Of a stretch of 64,000 bases of DNA, positions 43,867 through 53,470 are shown piece after piece. Position 1 is the stretch's first letter, and every line of letters starts with the position of its first letter. The DNA is from Bog-473 sp963753115 (lineage in GTDB: Bacteria; Actinomycetota; Acidimicrobiia; Acidimicrobiales; RAAP-2), in NCBI GenBank assembly GCA_963753115.1, contig CAVWBB010000024.1, forward strand, positions 1-64,000, in the 5' to 3' direction. Below the pieces are notes generated by a model. The model worked only from the letters and a program-made list of their open reading frames with translations, ran no database searches and had not been told where the DNA came from. Made by a program: the position numbers and the translations under genes.

Positions 43867-46292
43867 TCCTTGCCGTCGGGTTGCAGGATCTGTGGATCAC
43901 GACCCCGAGCATCGACACTGATGCGGCGCCAGAGCGTAAGAGCTCCGATCGCCGTCACGACGACGCCGCCGGTCACAACAATCACCGCGGTCGGGGGAAG
44001 GTGGAGGGCGAACACACGGCGGGACAGCGAAATGCTGAACAGCACGACGAAGGCTGCCGCCATGGACACCACGAGGATGACCCGTGCCGGGTTGAACGGA
44101 CTCGCGATCAGGACCAAGACCCACATCGCCATGGCGAACACGGCCAGCAGCGCTGCCGTCCTGGCTTGAGCCGAGGTGGTGTAGGGCCAGGCCCGTGCTA
44201 CGAGATAGCTGGCGAAGGTTGCGGCTGCGGTAACGGTTCCGGCCGGGAGGGTAAAGCGCAGCACACGTCGTGTGAAACCTGAAACGGCGCGCGGTGCTCC
44301 CGATTCGAAGGCGAGGAAGAACCCGGGGACGCCGATGGTCAGCGTGTCCACGATGGTCAGGTGGCGCGGGAAGAAGGGATAGGGCTCTGCCCCAACGACG
44401 ATGGCAGCAGCCAGGAGGGCGGCGTACACGGTTTTGGTGATGAAGAGGTTGGCGACCCGCTCGATGTTGGCGATCACTTTTCGGCCCTCCGCGAGGATCC
44501 GGGGTACGGCGGAGAACGCGCTGTCGAGGAGCACCACGCGGGAAACGGATCGGCTCGATTGGCTCCCCGACCCCATCGCGATCCCGAGGTCCGCCTGCTT
44601 GAGCGCCTGCACGTCGTTGACCCCGTCCCCGACCATCGCCACCACGTGCCCCTGGGACTGGAGGATGTTCACGACCGCGAGCTTCTGCTCCGGTCGGATC
44701 CGGCCGAGCAGGTTGGTCGCATCGAGCGCTGCCCGCAGGGCCGGTTCGTCGGCGAGCCGGCCGGCGTCCTGCGCGGCGCCCAGCGACGGGATGCCGACGC
44801 GATCCGCGACCTGGGCCACCGTCTCGGGCGCATCACCCGAGAGCACCTTGATCGTCATCCCCTGCTCGAGGAGGTAGCGCACCGTGGCCGCCGCGTCAGT
44901 GCGCAGCTGCTCCGCCAGAACAATCAGTGCCACAGGTTCGAGAGTGGGCGGCAGTGCGCCTGCGTCGACGGGTACCGGAGCGCGGGCCAGGATCAGGATC
45001 CGACGTGCGGATCGCTCGTGCTCCCTGGCTCGGGCCGCCACGCCGGACTCGTCCTGGGTGAGCACGACCTGGGAGGCCCCGAGAACCCACGATCCATGGT
45101 CGACGAAGCTCACCGCGCTCCACTTGCGCGAGGACGAGAAGGGCACCAGAGACCGGACCCGCCAGACGGGCGCGTCGCCGGTCCCGAGCGATGCCAAGGT
45201 CTCGATCGTCGCGTTGGGTGCCGGATCGGCCGCGGCGGCGGCCGCCAGAACCTGCTCGACCTCAGGCCGTGACAGGTCCGAGAGGAGCTCGATGTCTGCG
45301 AGTTGCAGCCCCGGCTCGGTGAGCGTCCCGGTCTTGTCGATGCACAGGACGTCGACGCGCGCCAGACCCTCCACCGCGGCCAGCTCCTGGACCAGCACGC
45401 GATGGCGCGCCAGCCGGAGCGCCCCGACCCCGAAGGCCATCGACGTGAGTAGCACCAGTCCCTGGGGCACCATGGCGGCGACCCCGGCGACCGATCCCCT
45501 CAGGGCGTCGGCCGATGACTGGTGGCTCCGGAGAAGCTGGGTGACGAAGAGCGCGATGCCGATCGGGACCATCACCCAGGTCACGAGGCGCAGGATCTCG
45601 TTGGTCCCCTGCTGGAGTTCGGAGCGGATCAGTCTGAACTTCCGGGCCTCAGCCTCCAGCCCCCGCGCATAGGACATCCCCCCCACCCCGGTCGCCCGTA
45701 TCCTTCCCGAGCCGGCGACCGCGAATGTTCCCGACAACACCGGTTCGCCGGTGGGCTTGGATACCGCCTCGGCCTCACCGGTGAGGAGGGACTCGTCGAC
45801 TTCGAGACCCTGCGATGTCAGCACCGTGCCGTCGACGGCCAGCTGGTCGCCCCGCCGCACTTCGATCACATCGTCCAACACGATCTCTTCGAGCGGAACT
45901 TCTAAGACGCGACCAGAGCGCACGACGTGGCACTTCGGAGCGGCCAGCACGGCCAGCCGATCGAGCGCCCGCTTCGAGCGGATCTCCTGGAAGACTCCGA
46001 TCGCGGTGTTGGCCACGAGGACGACGCCGAAGAGCGCATCTTGAGGAGGCCCAACCACCACCGCCACGAAGAACAACGACCCCAAGATGGCGTTGAAACG
46101 AGTGACCACGTTGGCCCGCACGATCTGGCCCACAGTCCGCCCGGTGGTGGGCTGCGCACCGTTGGCCTTGCCAGCACAAACCCTCTTTCTGACCTGCGCC
46201 TCGGAGAGTCCGACGGACGCGTCGAGCAGCGTCTCTGGCTCACCCGATGCGGAGGTTGCAGCCGTAGGCACGATCGCTTCGGGTGAACTCAT
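43851..46292 (-). CDS. CtpE-like P-type cation ATPase
   Basis: ATG 46292 gives 813 residues. Signs of the P-type fold: actuator TGEA in VDESLLTGEAEAVSKPTG, phosphorylation motif VLCIDKTGTLTEPG (about residue 320), nucleotide-binding FSSSRKWSAV, and hinge MVGDGVNDVQALKQADLG. TM4 reads AMVPQGLVLLTSMAFGVGA, as in mycobacterial CtpE (a Ca2+ uptake ATPase), and there is no heavy-metal-binding domain. Ten transmembrane helices are expected. It is divergent from a P1B-type ATPase gene, sharing the 46293-46483 region. Confidence 0.87.
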   Translation of the reverse strand: MSSPEAIVPTAATSASGEPETLLDASVGLSEAQVRKRVCAGKANGAQPTTGRTVGQIVRANVVTRFNAILGSLFFVAVVVGPPQDALFGVVLVANTAIGVFQEIRSKRALDRLAVLAAPKCHVVRSGRVLEVPLEEIVLDDVIEVRRGDQLAVDGTVLTSQGLEVDESLLTGEAEAVSKPTGEPVLSGTFAVAGSGRIRATGVGGMSYARGLEAEARKFRLIRSELQQGTNEILRLVTWVMVPIGIALFVTQLLRSHQSSADALRGSVAGVAAMVPQGLVLLTSMAFGVGALRLARHRVLVQELAAVEGLARVDVLCIDKTGTLTEPGLQLADIELLSDLSRPEVEQVLAAAAAADPAPNATIETLASLGTGDAPVWRVRSLVPFSSSRKWSAVSFVDHGSWVLGASQVVLTQDESGVAARAREHERSARRILILARAPVPVDAGALPPTLEPVALIVLAEQLRTDAAATVRYLLEQGMTIKVLSGDAPETVAQVADRVGIPSLGAAQDAGRLADEPALRAALDATNLLGRIRPEQKLAVVNILQSQGHVVAMVGDGVNDVQALKQADLGIAMGSGSQSSRSVSRVVLLDSAFSAVPRILAEGRKVIANIERVANLFITKTVYAALLAAAIVVGAEPYPFFPRHLTIVDTLTIGVPGFFLAFESGAPRAVSGFTRRVLRFTLPAGTVTAAATFASYLVARAWPYTTSAQARTAALLAVFAMAMWVLVLIASPFNPARVILVVSMAAAFVVLFSISLSRRVFALHLPPTAVIVVTGGVVVTAIGALTLWRRISVDARGRDPQILQPDGKEGTRK

Positions 46293-46483
46293 CAACGCAG
46301 GGGCTGGGTGTTGGTCTCCGATGGGCGGTGCCTCCTCTCGGCGGAGTACAACGCGGCGCCCTGTTGCCTGTCTCCCATTAGCCCATCTTCCCCTCCCCCC
46401 AGCCATGCTCCTAGGGCCAAATGACCTGCCGGTGCCTTGGGCAGGACTTTCGACCCTGGCGGCGTCGAGATGCCCGGCTCACC

Positions 46484-48913
46484 ATGACTGAGGTGGTGAG
46501 CGCGCAGTCGAACCCGCCGTCATGGCTCGGCCGACACTTGGCCGTCATCCTCCTGGACGTCACCGGTGCCTGCCTCGCTGTCGGCGGAGCACTCCACCTG
46601 GCCGGTGCCCCTACCGCGGGAAACGCGGTCTGGGTCGTGTCTGGCGCCATCGGGGCCGCCTACTCGCTCTGGACGATGGTGGACAGCCTCCGCCGAGGAC
46701 GCGTCGGGGTGGACCTCATCGCCCTCCTGGCCTCGGTCGGCGCGCTCGCCGTCGGCGAGTATCTCGCCGCCGCCGTGATCAGCGTCATGATGGCCAGCGG
46801 ACGGGCGCTCGAGGCATGGGCGGCCGGACGAGCGAACCGGGACCTGCGCCGGCTCCTCGAACGTGCCCCCACTACGGCCCACCGCTACGAGCAAGAGGAG
46901 CTCCACACTGTCGGCGCTGACAGCGTGGCACCGGGCGACCGCCTCATGGTGCAATCGGGAGAACTGGTACCCACCGACGGCATCCTGCTTACGAGCGCCG
47001 TGCTGGACGAATCCGCGCTAACGGGAGAAGCACTGCCCGTCACCCGTGAGTCAGGAGATCCCGTGCGCAGCGGTGTAATCAACGCCGGGTCGCCGTTCGA
47101 CCTGCGCGCAACGGCCCGTGCGTCAGAGAGCGCGTACGCCGGCATCGTTCGGCTCGTCGCTGAGGCCGAATCCTCGCAGGCTCCGTTCGTCCGCTTGGCC
47201 GACCGCTATGCAATTTGGTTCCTCGTCCTGAGCCTGGTCGTGGCGGCCGGCGCGTGGATCGCCGCTGGACCGGCCCGGGCCGTTGCCGTCCTCGTTGTGG
47301 CCACGCCGTGCCCGCTCATCCTCGCCGCGCCGGTTGCCCTGGTCGGAGGTTTGTCGCACGCGGCGAGGCGTGGAGTCGTTGTCAAGGGCGGCGCGGTCCT
47401 CGAGCGCCTGGCGGAGTGCACCACATTGCTGATCGATAAGACGGGAACCTTGACGACTGGCCATCCATCGCTCACCACGATTGTGCCGTCGGGCACGTTG
47501 GCCACCGACGAGGTGCTTCGCCTAGCGGCATCCCTGGACCAGGTCTCGCCGCACGTGCTCGCCCATTCGGTGGTCAGCGCGGCGAGAGAACGCGGATGTG
47601 AGCTCGAGCTCCCCGAACAGGTCGAAGAAGTCGCCGGGGCGGGCATTCGAGGGGTCGTGGGCGGCCACGACGTCGTGCTCGGCAAGGCGTCGTGGGTCGA
47701 TGTCGAGGGGTCCCCGGCCTGGGCCAAGACCGCTCGTCGGCGTGCCCGCCTCGATGGGTCGTTGACCGTGTTCGTCGGAGTGGACGCTCAACCCGCTGGG
47801 GTATTGGTGTTGGACGATCCGGTGCGCCGCGACGCCCCGAGAACCATCCGATCCCTTCGCCGAAGCGGCATCGATCGGATCGTGATGGTCACCGGAGACC
47901 GGCCGGAGGTGGCTGAAGCCATAGGTGCTGTCATCGGGGTGGACCAGGTGCTTGCCGAGCGCTCGCCGGCGGACAAGTTGGACGTCGTGAATGCCGAACG
48001 ACTCCTTGCGCCGACGATGATGGTCGGGGACGGCATCAACGATGCCCCGGCCCTCGCGCTGGCCGACGTCGGCGTCGCGATGGCGGCTCAGGGAGCTTCG
48101 GCCTCGTCCGAAGCAGCCGACATCGTGCTCACCGCTGACCATTTGGACCGATTGGGCGAGGCTCGATCGGTGGCTGTTCGCAGTCGACGGATTGCCCTCG
48201 AGAGCGTTGTTGTCGGCATGGCGATGTCGCTCGTGGCAATGGGGTTCGCGGCAATCGGCCTGCTTCCCGCAGTCTGGGGAGCGCTGCTTCAGGAGGGGAT
48301 CGATGTCATCGTGATCCTCAATGCCCTGCGGGCGTTACGGCCTCCTCAAGCTGAAATGGGCTTCGCTGAGGAGGAATCGGCCATCGCCAGACGATTCCAA
48401 TCCGAGCATCTGACCATTCGGGCGGATCTCGATCGACTTCTTGCAGCCGCCAATGCGATGGGGACGATGCAGTCGGCGGAGGTCATGACGCACGCACGCG
48501 AAGTGCACCAGTTTCTCGTCGAAGAGGTTGCTCCACATGAGGAGGCGGAGCAAGAACTCCTCTACCCTATGCTTGAGCACCTCCTCGGTGGGCGAGAACC
48601 GACGGCTCCCATGAGCCGGGCCCACATCGAGATCCTGCATCAGATCAGGCGCCTGGGCGCGCTCCTGGATGAGATAGGGAACGAAGAACCCGATGTCGAA
48701 GACATCGATGAGATTCGCCGGCTGCTCTATGGCCTGCACGCGATCCTCCGCCTTCACACTCTTCAGGAGGAGGAGAGCTACCTGTCATTCGAGGACAGCT
48801 TGGATGCGAACCAGAAGTCAGATTCTCCCTCGGTCGACCTGGCGCACGGCGCTAGCGCTCAACCCCTGGGTGCGCTTGGAGGAGACCCCAATGTCTGGGG
48901 GAACAATCCTTAG
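46484..48913 (+). CDS. P1B-5-type heavy-metal ATPase with C-terminal hemerythrin domain
   Basis: ATG 46484 gives 809 residues. The ATPase (about 1-625) has actuator LTGEALPV, the TM motif VVATPCPLILAAPVAL (TPCP rather than CPC), phosphorylation site LLIDKTGTLTTGH, HP-like VSPHVLAHSVV and MMVGDGINDAPALALADVG; there is no N-terminal metal-binding domain. Residues about 645-780 form a hemerythrin-like HHE bundle with His in SEHLTIR, REVHQFL, PHEEAEQE, RAHIEIL and LRLHTLQEEE. P1B-5 proteins such as rhizobial Nia have this TPCP plus hemerythrin layout and export Ni or Fe. Fe export is the best guess. Confidence 0.9.
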   Translation: MTEVVSAQSNPPSWLGRHLAVILLDVTGACLAVGGALHLAGAPTAGNAVWVVSGAIGAAYSLWTMVDSLRRGRVGVDLIALLASVGALAVGEYLAAAVISVMMASGRALEAWAAGRANRDLRRLLERAPTTAHRYEQEELHTVGADSVAPGDRLMVQSGELVPTDGILLTSAVLDESALTGEALPVTRESGDPVRSGVINAGSPFDLRATARASESAYAGIVRLVAEAESSQAPFVRLADRYAIWFLVLSLVVAAGAWIAAGPARAVAVLVVATPCPLILAAPVALVGGLSHAARRGVVVKGGAVLERLAECTTLLIDKTGTLTTGHPSLTTIVPSGTLATDEVLRLAASLDQVSPHVLAHSVVSAARERGCELELPEQVEEVAGAGIRGVVGGHDVVLGKASWVDVEGSPAWAKTARRRARLDGSLTVFVGVDAQPAGVLVLDDPVRRDAPRTIRSLRRSGIDRIVMVTGDRPEVAEAIGAVIGVDQVLAERSPADKLDVVNAERLLAPTMMVGDGINDAPALALADVGVAMAAQGASASSEAADIVLTADHLDRLGEARSVAVRSRRIALESVVVGMAMSLVAMGFAAIGLLPAVWGALLQEGIDVIVILNALRALRPPQAEMGFAEEESAIARRFQSEHLTIRADLDRLLAAANAMGTMQSAEVMTHAREVHQFLVEEVAPHEEAEQELLYPMLEHLLGGREPTAPMSRAHIEILHQIRRLGALLDEIGNEEPDVEDIDEIRRLLYGLHAILRLHTLQEEESYLSFEDSLDANQKSDSPSVDLAHGASAQPLGALGGDPNVWGNNP

Positions 48914-49084
48914 GCCGGCCACGTTGCGGCGTCGCATCGTGGTGAGCGAGGTGGTGTTGCTCGCAACGGCTCGCCATAATTGCGGTTGCGTGTTCGGCCC
49001 CGCCATCAGGTCTCGAAGCTGTTCAGCGCTTCAAAGCCTCGGTCGTTTGACGCTCGGGCCCCGAGGAGGAGGGAAGACAGTTCC

Positions 49085-50251
49085 ATGAGCGAATATCCAC
49101 GGAGGGACGCGCTGAGGCCAGCTCGACCGATGCCGTTTCCCCGCCTGATCTTCCATAACCTTGCCAACCGGAAGGCCCGCACGATCCTCACGGCTACTGC
49201 AGTAGCGATCAGTGTGATGGCCATTATCACCCTCAGCGTGGTGACTCAGAGTCTGCAGGAATCGGCGGCATCGATTCTCCAGACCGGGAAGGCTGACTTC
49301 ACCGTGGCGCAAAAGGGTTCTCCCGACACCCTCGACAGCGTCGTGACAGATACACAGGTCTCCCAGGTCGGCGCCACCCCCGGGGTACAGAGTGCGGTCG
49401 GTGCACTTGTCACCACAACCAATGTGGATGCCTCACATCCCCAGTTCCTCGAGATTGGAATCTCACCGAGTTCCCTCTCGCCCTTCGGGGTCAAGGTAGT
49501 TGCCGGCCGCCCCTTTAGCGCCACCGCCAGGAATGAGATCATGCTGGGGTGGCAAGCGGCCCAAGACCTTGGCAAGAAGGTCGGTGACTCGTTGACTATT
49601 GACCGCACCACCTACCACGTGGTCGGGATCTATTCGGTTCGCCAAGTCTTCGGGGACACGGCCTCGATGCTCCCCCTGATCTCCATGCAGGCGTCCGAAC
49701 GCAAGTTGGGGACGGTGACGCTGATTGCGGTCAAGGTTCGATCGGGAGTCAGTATCGATCGTGTACGTAAGGCGATCGAGGCCGACAATCCCAACCTGGC
49801 GACCGTTCGGCTGGCGAGTGAGTTTGGGCGAGTCGACCGGAACTTCGCGTTCTTGAAGGCAGCTCAGACCGGCGCCACAATCATCGCACTGGTCATCGGG
49901 ATCATCATCGTGATGAACACCATGCTCCTGTCGTTCATTGAGCGCATACGAGAATTCGGCCTTCTGAGGGCAGTGGGGTGGTCCAGACGCCGACTGCTGT
50001 CGCTCGTGATCGGCGAGGCTCTCGGCATCAGTGTCCTCGGGGCAGCGGTTGGCGTGGGCTTCGCCTTCGCCTTGACGTATGCCCTGGCGCGATTCTCCAC
50101 GCTGAGGGGACTGCTCCAGCCGGAGTTTTCGGCATCCATCTTCTGGATGGCCCTCTATAGCGCTATTGGCATCGGCCTGATCGCGGCGCTCTACCCGTCA
50201 GCAAGAGCGGCACTGATCCGTCCTGGTATCGCGCTTCGTAAGGAGAACTGA
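49085..50251 (+). CDS. MacB-like ABC transporter permease
   Basis: The 388-residue protein starts at ATG 49085 behind GGAGGAGGG (49063-49071). One N-terminal helix (ARTILTATAVAISVMAIITLSVV), a periplasmic-type MacB core domain (about 60-255) and three C-terminal helices with FIERIREFGLLRAVGWSRRRLLSLVIGEA identify a MacB/LolE permease. Its stop overlaps the ATG of the ATPase gene (TGATG at 50249-50253), so both are coexpressed. It likely exports a lipid, peptide or drug. Confidence 0.9.
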   Translation: MSEYPRRDALRPARPMPFPRLIFHNLANRKARTILTATAVAISVMAIITLSVVTQSLQESAASILQTGKADFTVAQKGSPDTLDSVVTDTQVSQVGATPGVQSAVGALVTTTNVDASHPQFLEIGISPSSLSPFGVKVVAGRPFSATARNEIMLGWQAAQDLGKKVGDSLTIDRTTYHVVGIYSVRQVFGDTASMLPLISMQASERKLGTVTLIAVKVRSGVSIDRVRKAIEADNPNLATVRLASEFGRVDRNFAFLKAAQTGATIIALVIGIIIVMNTMLLSFIERIREFGLLRAVGWSRRRLLSLVIGEALGISVLGAAVGVGFAFALTYALARFSTLRGLLQPEFSASIFWMALYSAIGIGLIAALYPSARAALIRPGIALRKEN

Positions 50252-50967
50252 TGGATTCGGTCACTCCTCTGTTGGAAGCACGATCAGTGTCGAAACACTT
50301 TGGTGCGGTGTCCGCACTCGACGGTGTCACTCTGGCCGTTGATCCCGGAGAATGGGTAGCCATCTCTGGTTCGTCCGGATCTGGGAAGACCACACTCCTG
50401 CAGCTCTTCGCCGCTCTCGAGGTGCCGTCGCAAGGTGAGGTCCTCTACAAGGGCCACGACTTAGCCAACCTCCACGATCTCAACGGATATAGGCGGACGT
50501 CCATCGGTATCGTGTTCCAGCTTCACAACTTGCTTCCCCACCTCGACGTTCGGGGCAATATCGAGATCGTGATGTACGGGACCCACCGCCACGGTCACAA
50601 ACGCGTCGATCGTGTGACTGAGCTGCTCGATGCCGTTGGACTCATCGACCAACAAGACCGCAAGCCTCCCGAGCTGTCGGGGGGCGAGCGCCAGAGAGCC
50701 GCCATTGCTCGAGCACTCGCCAACGACCCCGAGGTCCTCCTTGCCGATGAACCGACTGGAAGTCTCGACCCTGACCATGTTGATCAGCTCCTCCGGCTGA
50801 TCCAATCTCTCAACCAAGACCGACAGATGGCCATCGTGATGGTTACCCATGACCGCGAGGTTGCCCGAAGAGCCGAGCGGATCATCCATCTTGAGGCGGG
50901 GACAGTGGCCCGAGACGAACGACCGGGGGTTGCGTTGTCACCAAAAACGCTCATCGACTCGACCTAG
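50251..50967 (+). CDS. LolD/MacB-type ABC transporter ATP-binding protein
   Basis: The 238-residue protein has Walker A SGSSGSGKTTLL (about 40-51), Q loop GIVFQLHNLLPHLDV, signature LSGGERQRAAIARALA, Walker B VLLADEPTGSLD and H loop MVTHDREVARRA. It pairs with the overlapping MacB-like permease upstream. Together they form a complete type VII ABC exporter. Confidence 0.94.
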   Translation: MDSVTPLLEARSVSKHFGAVSALDGVTLAVDPGEWVAISGSSGSGKTTLLQLFAALEVPSQGEVLYKGHDLANLHDLNGYRRTSIGIVFQLHNLLPHLDVRGNIEIVMYGTHRHGHKRVDRVTELLDAVGLIDQQDRKPPELSGGERQRAAIARALANDPEVLLADEPTGSLDPDHVDQLLRLIQSLNQDRQMAIVMVTHDREVARRAERIIHLEAGTVARDERPGVALSPKTLIDST

Positions 50968-51045
50968 TGCAGACATTTCGAATGGTTAGCCATCGGCGCC
51001 CGACCCACGAGTGCTTTGGAACCGACGACGTGATCTCGTGAACCC

Positions 51046-51669
51046 GTGACTGTCTTTCCGGGCGCGGATCGACTTCGCAAACGGGCCGTTCGTCTCGAGT
51101 GGGCAACCAACTTCTGGAACGTGATGGAAGTCGGTGTGACCATCACACTCGGCATCCGGGCAGGATCATTGGCCCTTGTGGCATTCGGTCTCGATTCGGT
51201 GGTTGAGATCTTCGCCTCTAGCGTCGTGATCTGGAACTTGAAGGATCGCAGAAGCGATCCCGGAGATCGCAGAGTGCACCGTGCGCTCCGTCTGATTTCG
51301 TTGGCCTTCTGGTTCCTCGCGACCTTTCTCTGCGTCGCAAGCGTTCGTGGCCTGGTCCTGGGCAATCGTCCTCAGAGCTCGCCACTGGGCATCGCCTACC
51401 TCGCCTTGACGGCCTGCGCCATGTTCGTCCTCTCTGTCCTCAAACGGAGGACAGCCCAACAGATGGAGAGCGAGACGCTGTTGGCCGAGTCAGCAATGAC
51501 CTTTCTCGATGGGTGCCTCAGTACGAGCATCCTTACTGCTTTGGTCCTGAACACCACGCTCCAGTGGTGGTGGGCCGATGCCATTGCCGCGCTGGTGGTC
51601 GCTGGGTTCGCAGCTTCCGAGGGCGTTCGGCACTGGAGGGAATCGGCACCACACCAGACGGTGGAGTAA
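51046..51669 (+). CDS. Cation-diffusion-facilitator-like membrane protein
   Basis: GTG 51046 gives 207 residues with about five to six transmembrane helices. ALVAFGLDSVVEIFASSVVIWN resembles the CDF TM2 metal site (Asp in the D-x3-E-x3-type pattern), and LLAESAMTFLDGCLSTS with WADAIAALVVAG resembles the TM5 site. The cytosolic C-terminal domain of full-length CDF proteins is absent. It probably moves divalent metal, in keeping with the two P-type ATPases nearby. Confidence 0.78.
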   Translation: MTVFPGADRLRKRAVRLEWATNFWNVMEVGVTITLGIRAGSLALVAFGLDSVVEIFASSVVIWNLKDRRSDPGDRRVHRALRLISLAFWFLATFLCVASVRGLVLGNRPQSSPLGIAYLALTACAMFVLSVLKRRTAQQMESETLLAESAMTFLDGCLSTSILTALVLNTTLQWWWADAIAALVVAGFAASEGVRHWRESAPHQTVE

Positions 51670-51841
51670 CAGACCGTTACGAGCGCCTGTGGCTCGGAAA
51701 CCGTGCGGCCGGGTGTTCGGGCGAATGTGGTGGTAGATCACCATGACATGGAGACACCGCCGAGGTCGCTCAAGCACCTGGCAGCGACCACTTAGGCGAA
51801 CCGATCGGTCAGAGCGCGATTGGTGTCCAGACAGCACTCAG

Positions 51842-53149
51842 CTATCGGCCACGGGAGTCGGCATCAGAGAGATGTTCTGCGAGAAAACGCAGTACGTGTT
51901 CGCGCCATCGGTACGGATGAGTGCTCAATCCAGCTGTATGGGCTGTGTCCGGCATCATCCAGGTCACTACGTTCGATGGTGACGACGACTGAAGATATCG
52001 GGCAGCCTGAAGTTCGTCTCTCCCTGCAATTATCAGCACTGGTCGAGGCGCTGCAGTGTGTAGTGATGTCCTTAGCGGTTCCGGCTGAGGTGCCCGGCTG
52101 AGGAGCCCAGCCGTTGTATAGCTGATCCAGGAGTCAGCTCGGCTGATGAGCGACTCAAGGCTGGTGCCGAGTCGTGCCGTGTCTGCGAAGGTGCGCCCGG
52201 TGACCCCCTCGGCGACCACTGCTCGGACACGAGGATCCTGTCCGATGGCGCCAATGGCTTCCTCGCCGCCCATTGACTCGCCGAGAACCGCGATCCCGCC
52301 GTTATGAGTGTCCGGTCGGCTCTCAAGGTAGCTGACTGCGCCCGCGAGATCGCTTTCGCCCCACCAGCCGAAGTCCATCGCCGTTCCTCCGCTGGTTCCA
52401 TGGCCTCGGTTGTCCATGAGAAGGACGCCGTAACCGCGCTGCGCCAAAACAGCACCTTGGGCAATGACCGAAGTCCTGGTCGAGCCAGCACCGGGAACGA
52501 CAACAACTGCACCGCCGTTGAGCGACGGCACATACCATCCGGAAAGAGGTGTCCCATCAGAGGCGGCGAAGTGAACAGTCTTATAGGAAAGGTCATGACT
52601 GGCCGGAGTCGCTGATCCGAGTGCTGTCGACGGCACGTTAGAGGCGTAGATACCGACGCTGAGCGGCAAAAGAAGAAACTGGAAGAGGACGAACGCAATC
52701 GGAAGAGCGAGGAGTCGCCACCATCCGTGTGCCGTCCGCAGCAGAAGCACCGCGCCGGCAACGAGCAGATAGAGCCCTGCAGTCAAGGCGACAAGTCCGG
52801 CGATTGCGGTGGCGTTGATCTCCGATTTCGCTACGTGCATCAACCCGATCCCGATGCCGGCGGAGACTCCAACGATTCCCACAACAAGGGCCGCTGTGCC
52901 CCGCGCTGCTCGATTGGGACGATGTTCCAGCCACACGGCACCGAGAGTGACGATCACGACAAACGCAACCCTGGCTAAACGCCACTGTGGGGAGCCGTGC
53001 AGGCCGACTACGACGAGCATGGCGATGCCGACGACCGTAGTGGCCGTGTTCCATGCCGACGATGGGGACCCTGAATTCACGGGTTCCTTCATCGATGTCA
53101 CCACCGCGTCACTCTTCGAAAGCGGAGTGTCCTCAAGGTTGGTGCTCAT
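51842..53149 (-). CDS. Membrane-anchored alpha/beta hydrolase
   Basis: ATG 53149 gives 435 residues. The first 190 hold about five hydrophobic helices. The alpha/beta-hydrolase part has AVVVVPGAGSTRTSVIAQG, LLMDNRGHGTSGG, the nucleophile elbow VLGESMGGEEAIG (about residue 295), DPRVRAVVAEGV and a late Asp/His pair (AGRDELQAARY, PDTAHTAGL). It belongs with acyl-peptidase/YqkD-like hydrolases; the substrate is unknown. An upstream start at 53242 is possible, but the added residues look non-coding. Confidence 0.82.
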   Translation of the reverse strand: MSTNLEDTPLSKSDAVVTSMKEPVNSGSPSSAWNTATTVVGIAMLVVVGLHGSPQWRLARVAFVVIVTLGAVWLEHRPNRAARGTAALVVGIVGVSAGIGIGLMHVAKSEINATAIAGLVALTAGLYLLVAGAVLLLRTAHGWWRLLALPIAFVLFQFLLLPLSVGIYASNVPSTALGSATPASHDLSYKTVHFAASDGTPLSGWYVPSLNGGAVVVVPGAGSTRTSVIAQGAVLAQRGYGVLLMDNRGHGTSGGTAMDFGWWGESDLAGAVSYLESRPDTHNGGIAVLGESMGGEEAIGAIGQDPRVRAVVAEGVTGRTFADTARLGTSLESLISRADSWISYTTAGLLSRAPQPEPLRTSLHTAAPRPVLIIAGRDELQAARYLQSSSPSNVVTWMMPDTAHTAGLSTHPYRWREHVLRFLAEHLSDADSRGR

Positions 53150-53470
53150 GAAGTCTGCCGATCTGTGGCACCCCGCTAACCTGTGCTCAACGAGGTGTGG
53201 ATCCACTTGTGATCCCGCTCGTTGTTGATCCTCCTCGTTCACCTGCTCGTTTCACCAGGGGCCAAGGTCACATCAATCGGCTTCGCGCACAGACCATCCG
53301 TCACATTCGGGCCTGAGGCGAGTGTTGCCGAGACGGCAATCGCCGATGAAGGCAGCGGGATATGACTTTGTCCCCTGGCGATTCAAGCGGATGAACAGCA
53401 CCATGAACTGAAAATACGCGTCAACGCTCGGTCGGGCGTGGGATCAGGGCGCGTATCGGAGGTGATCGCC

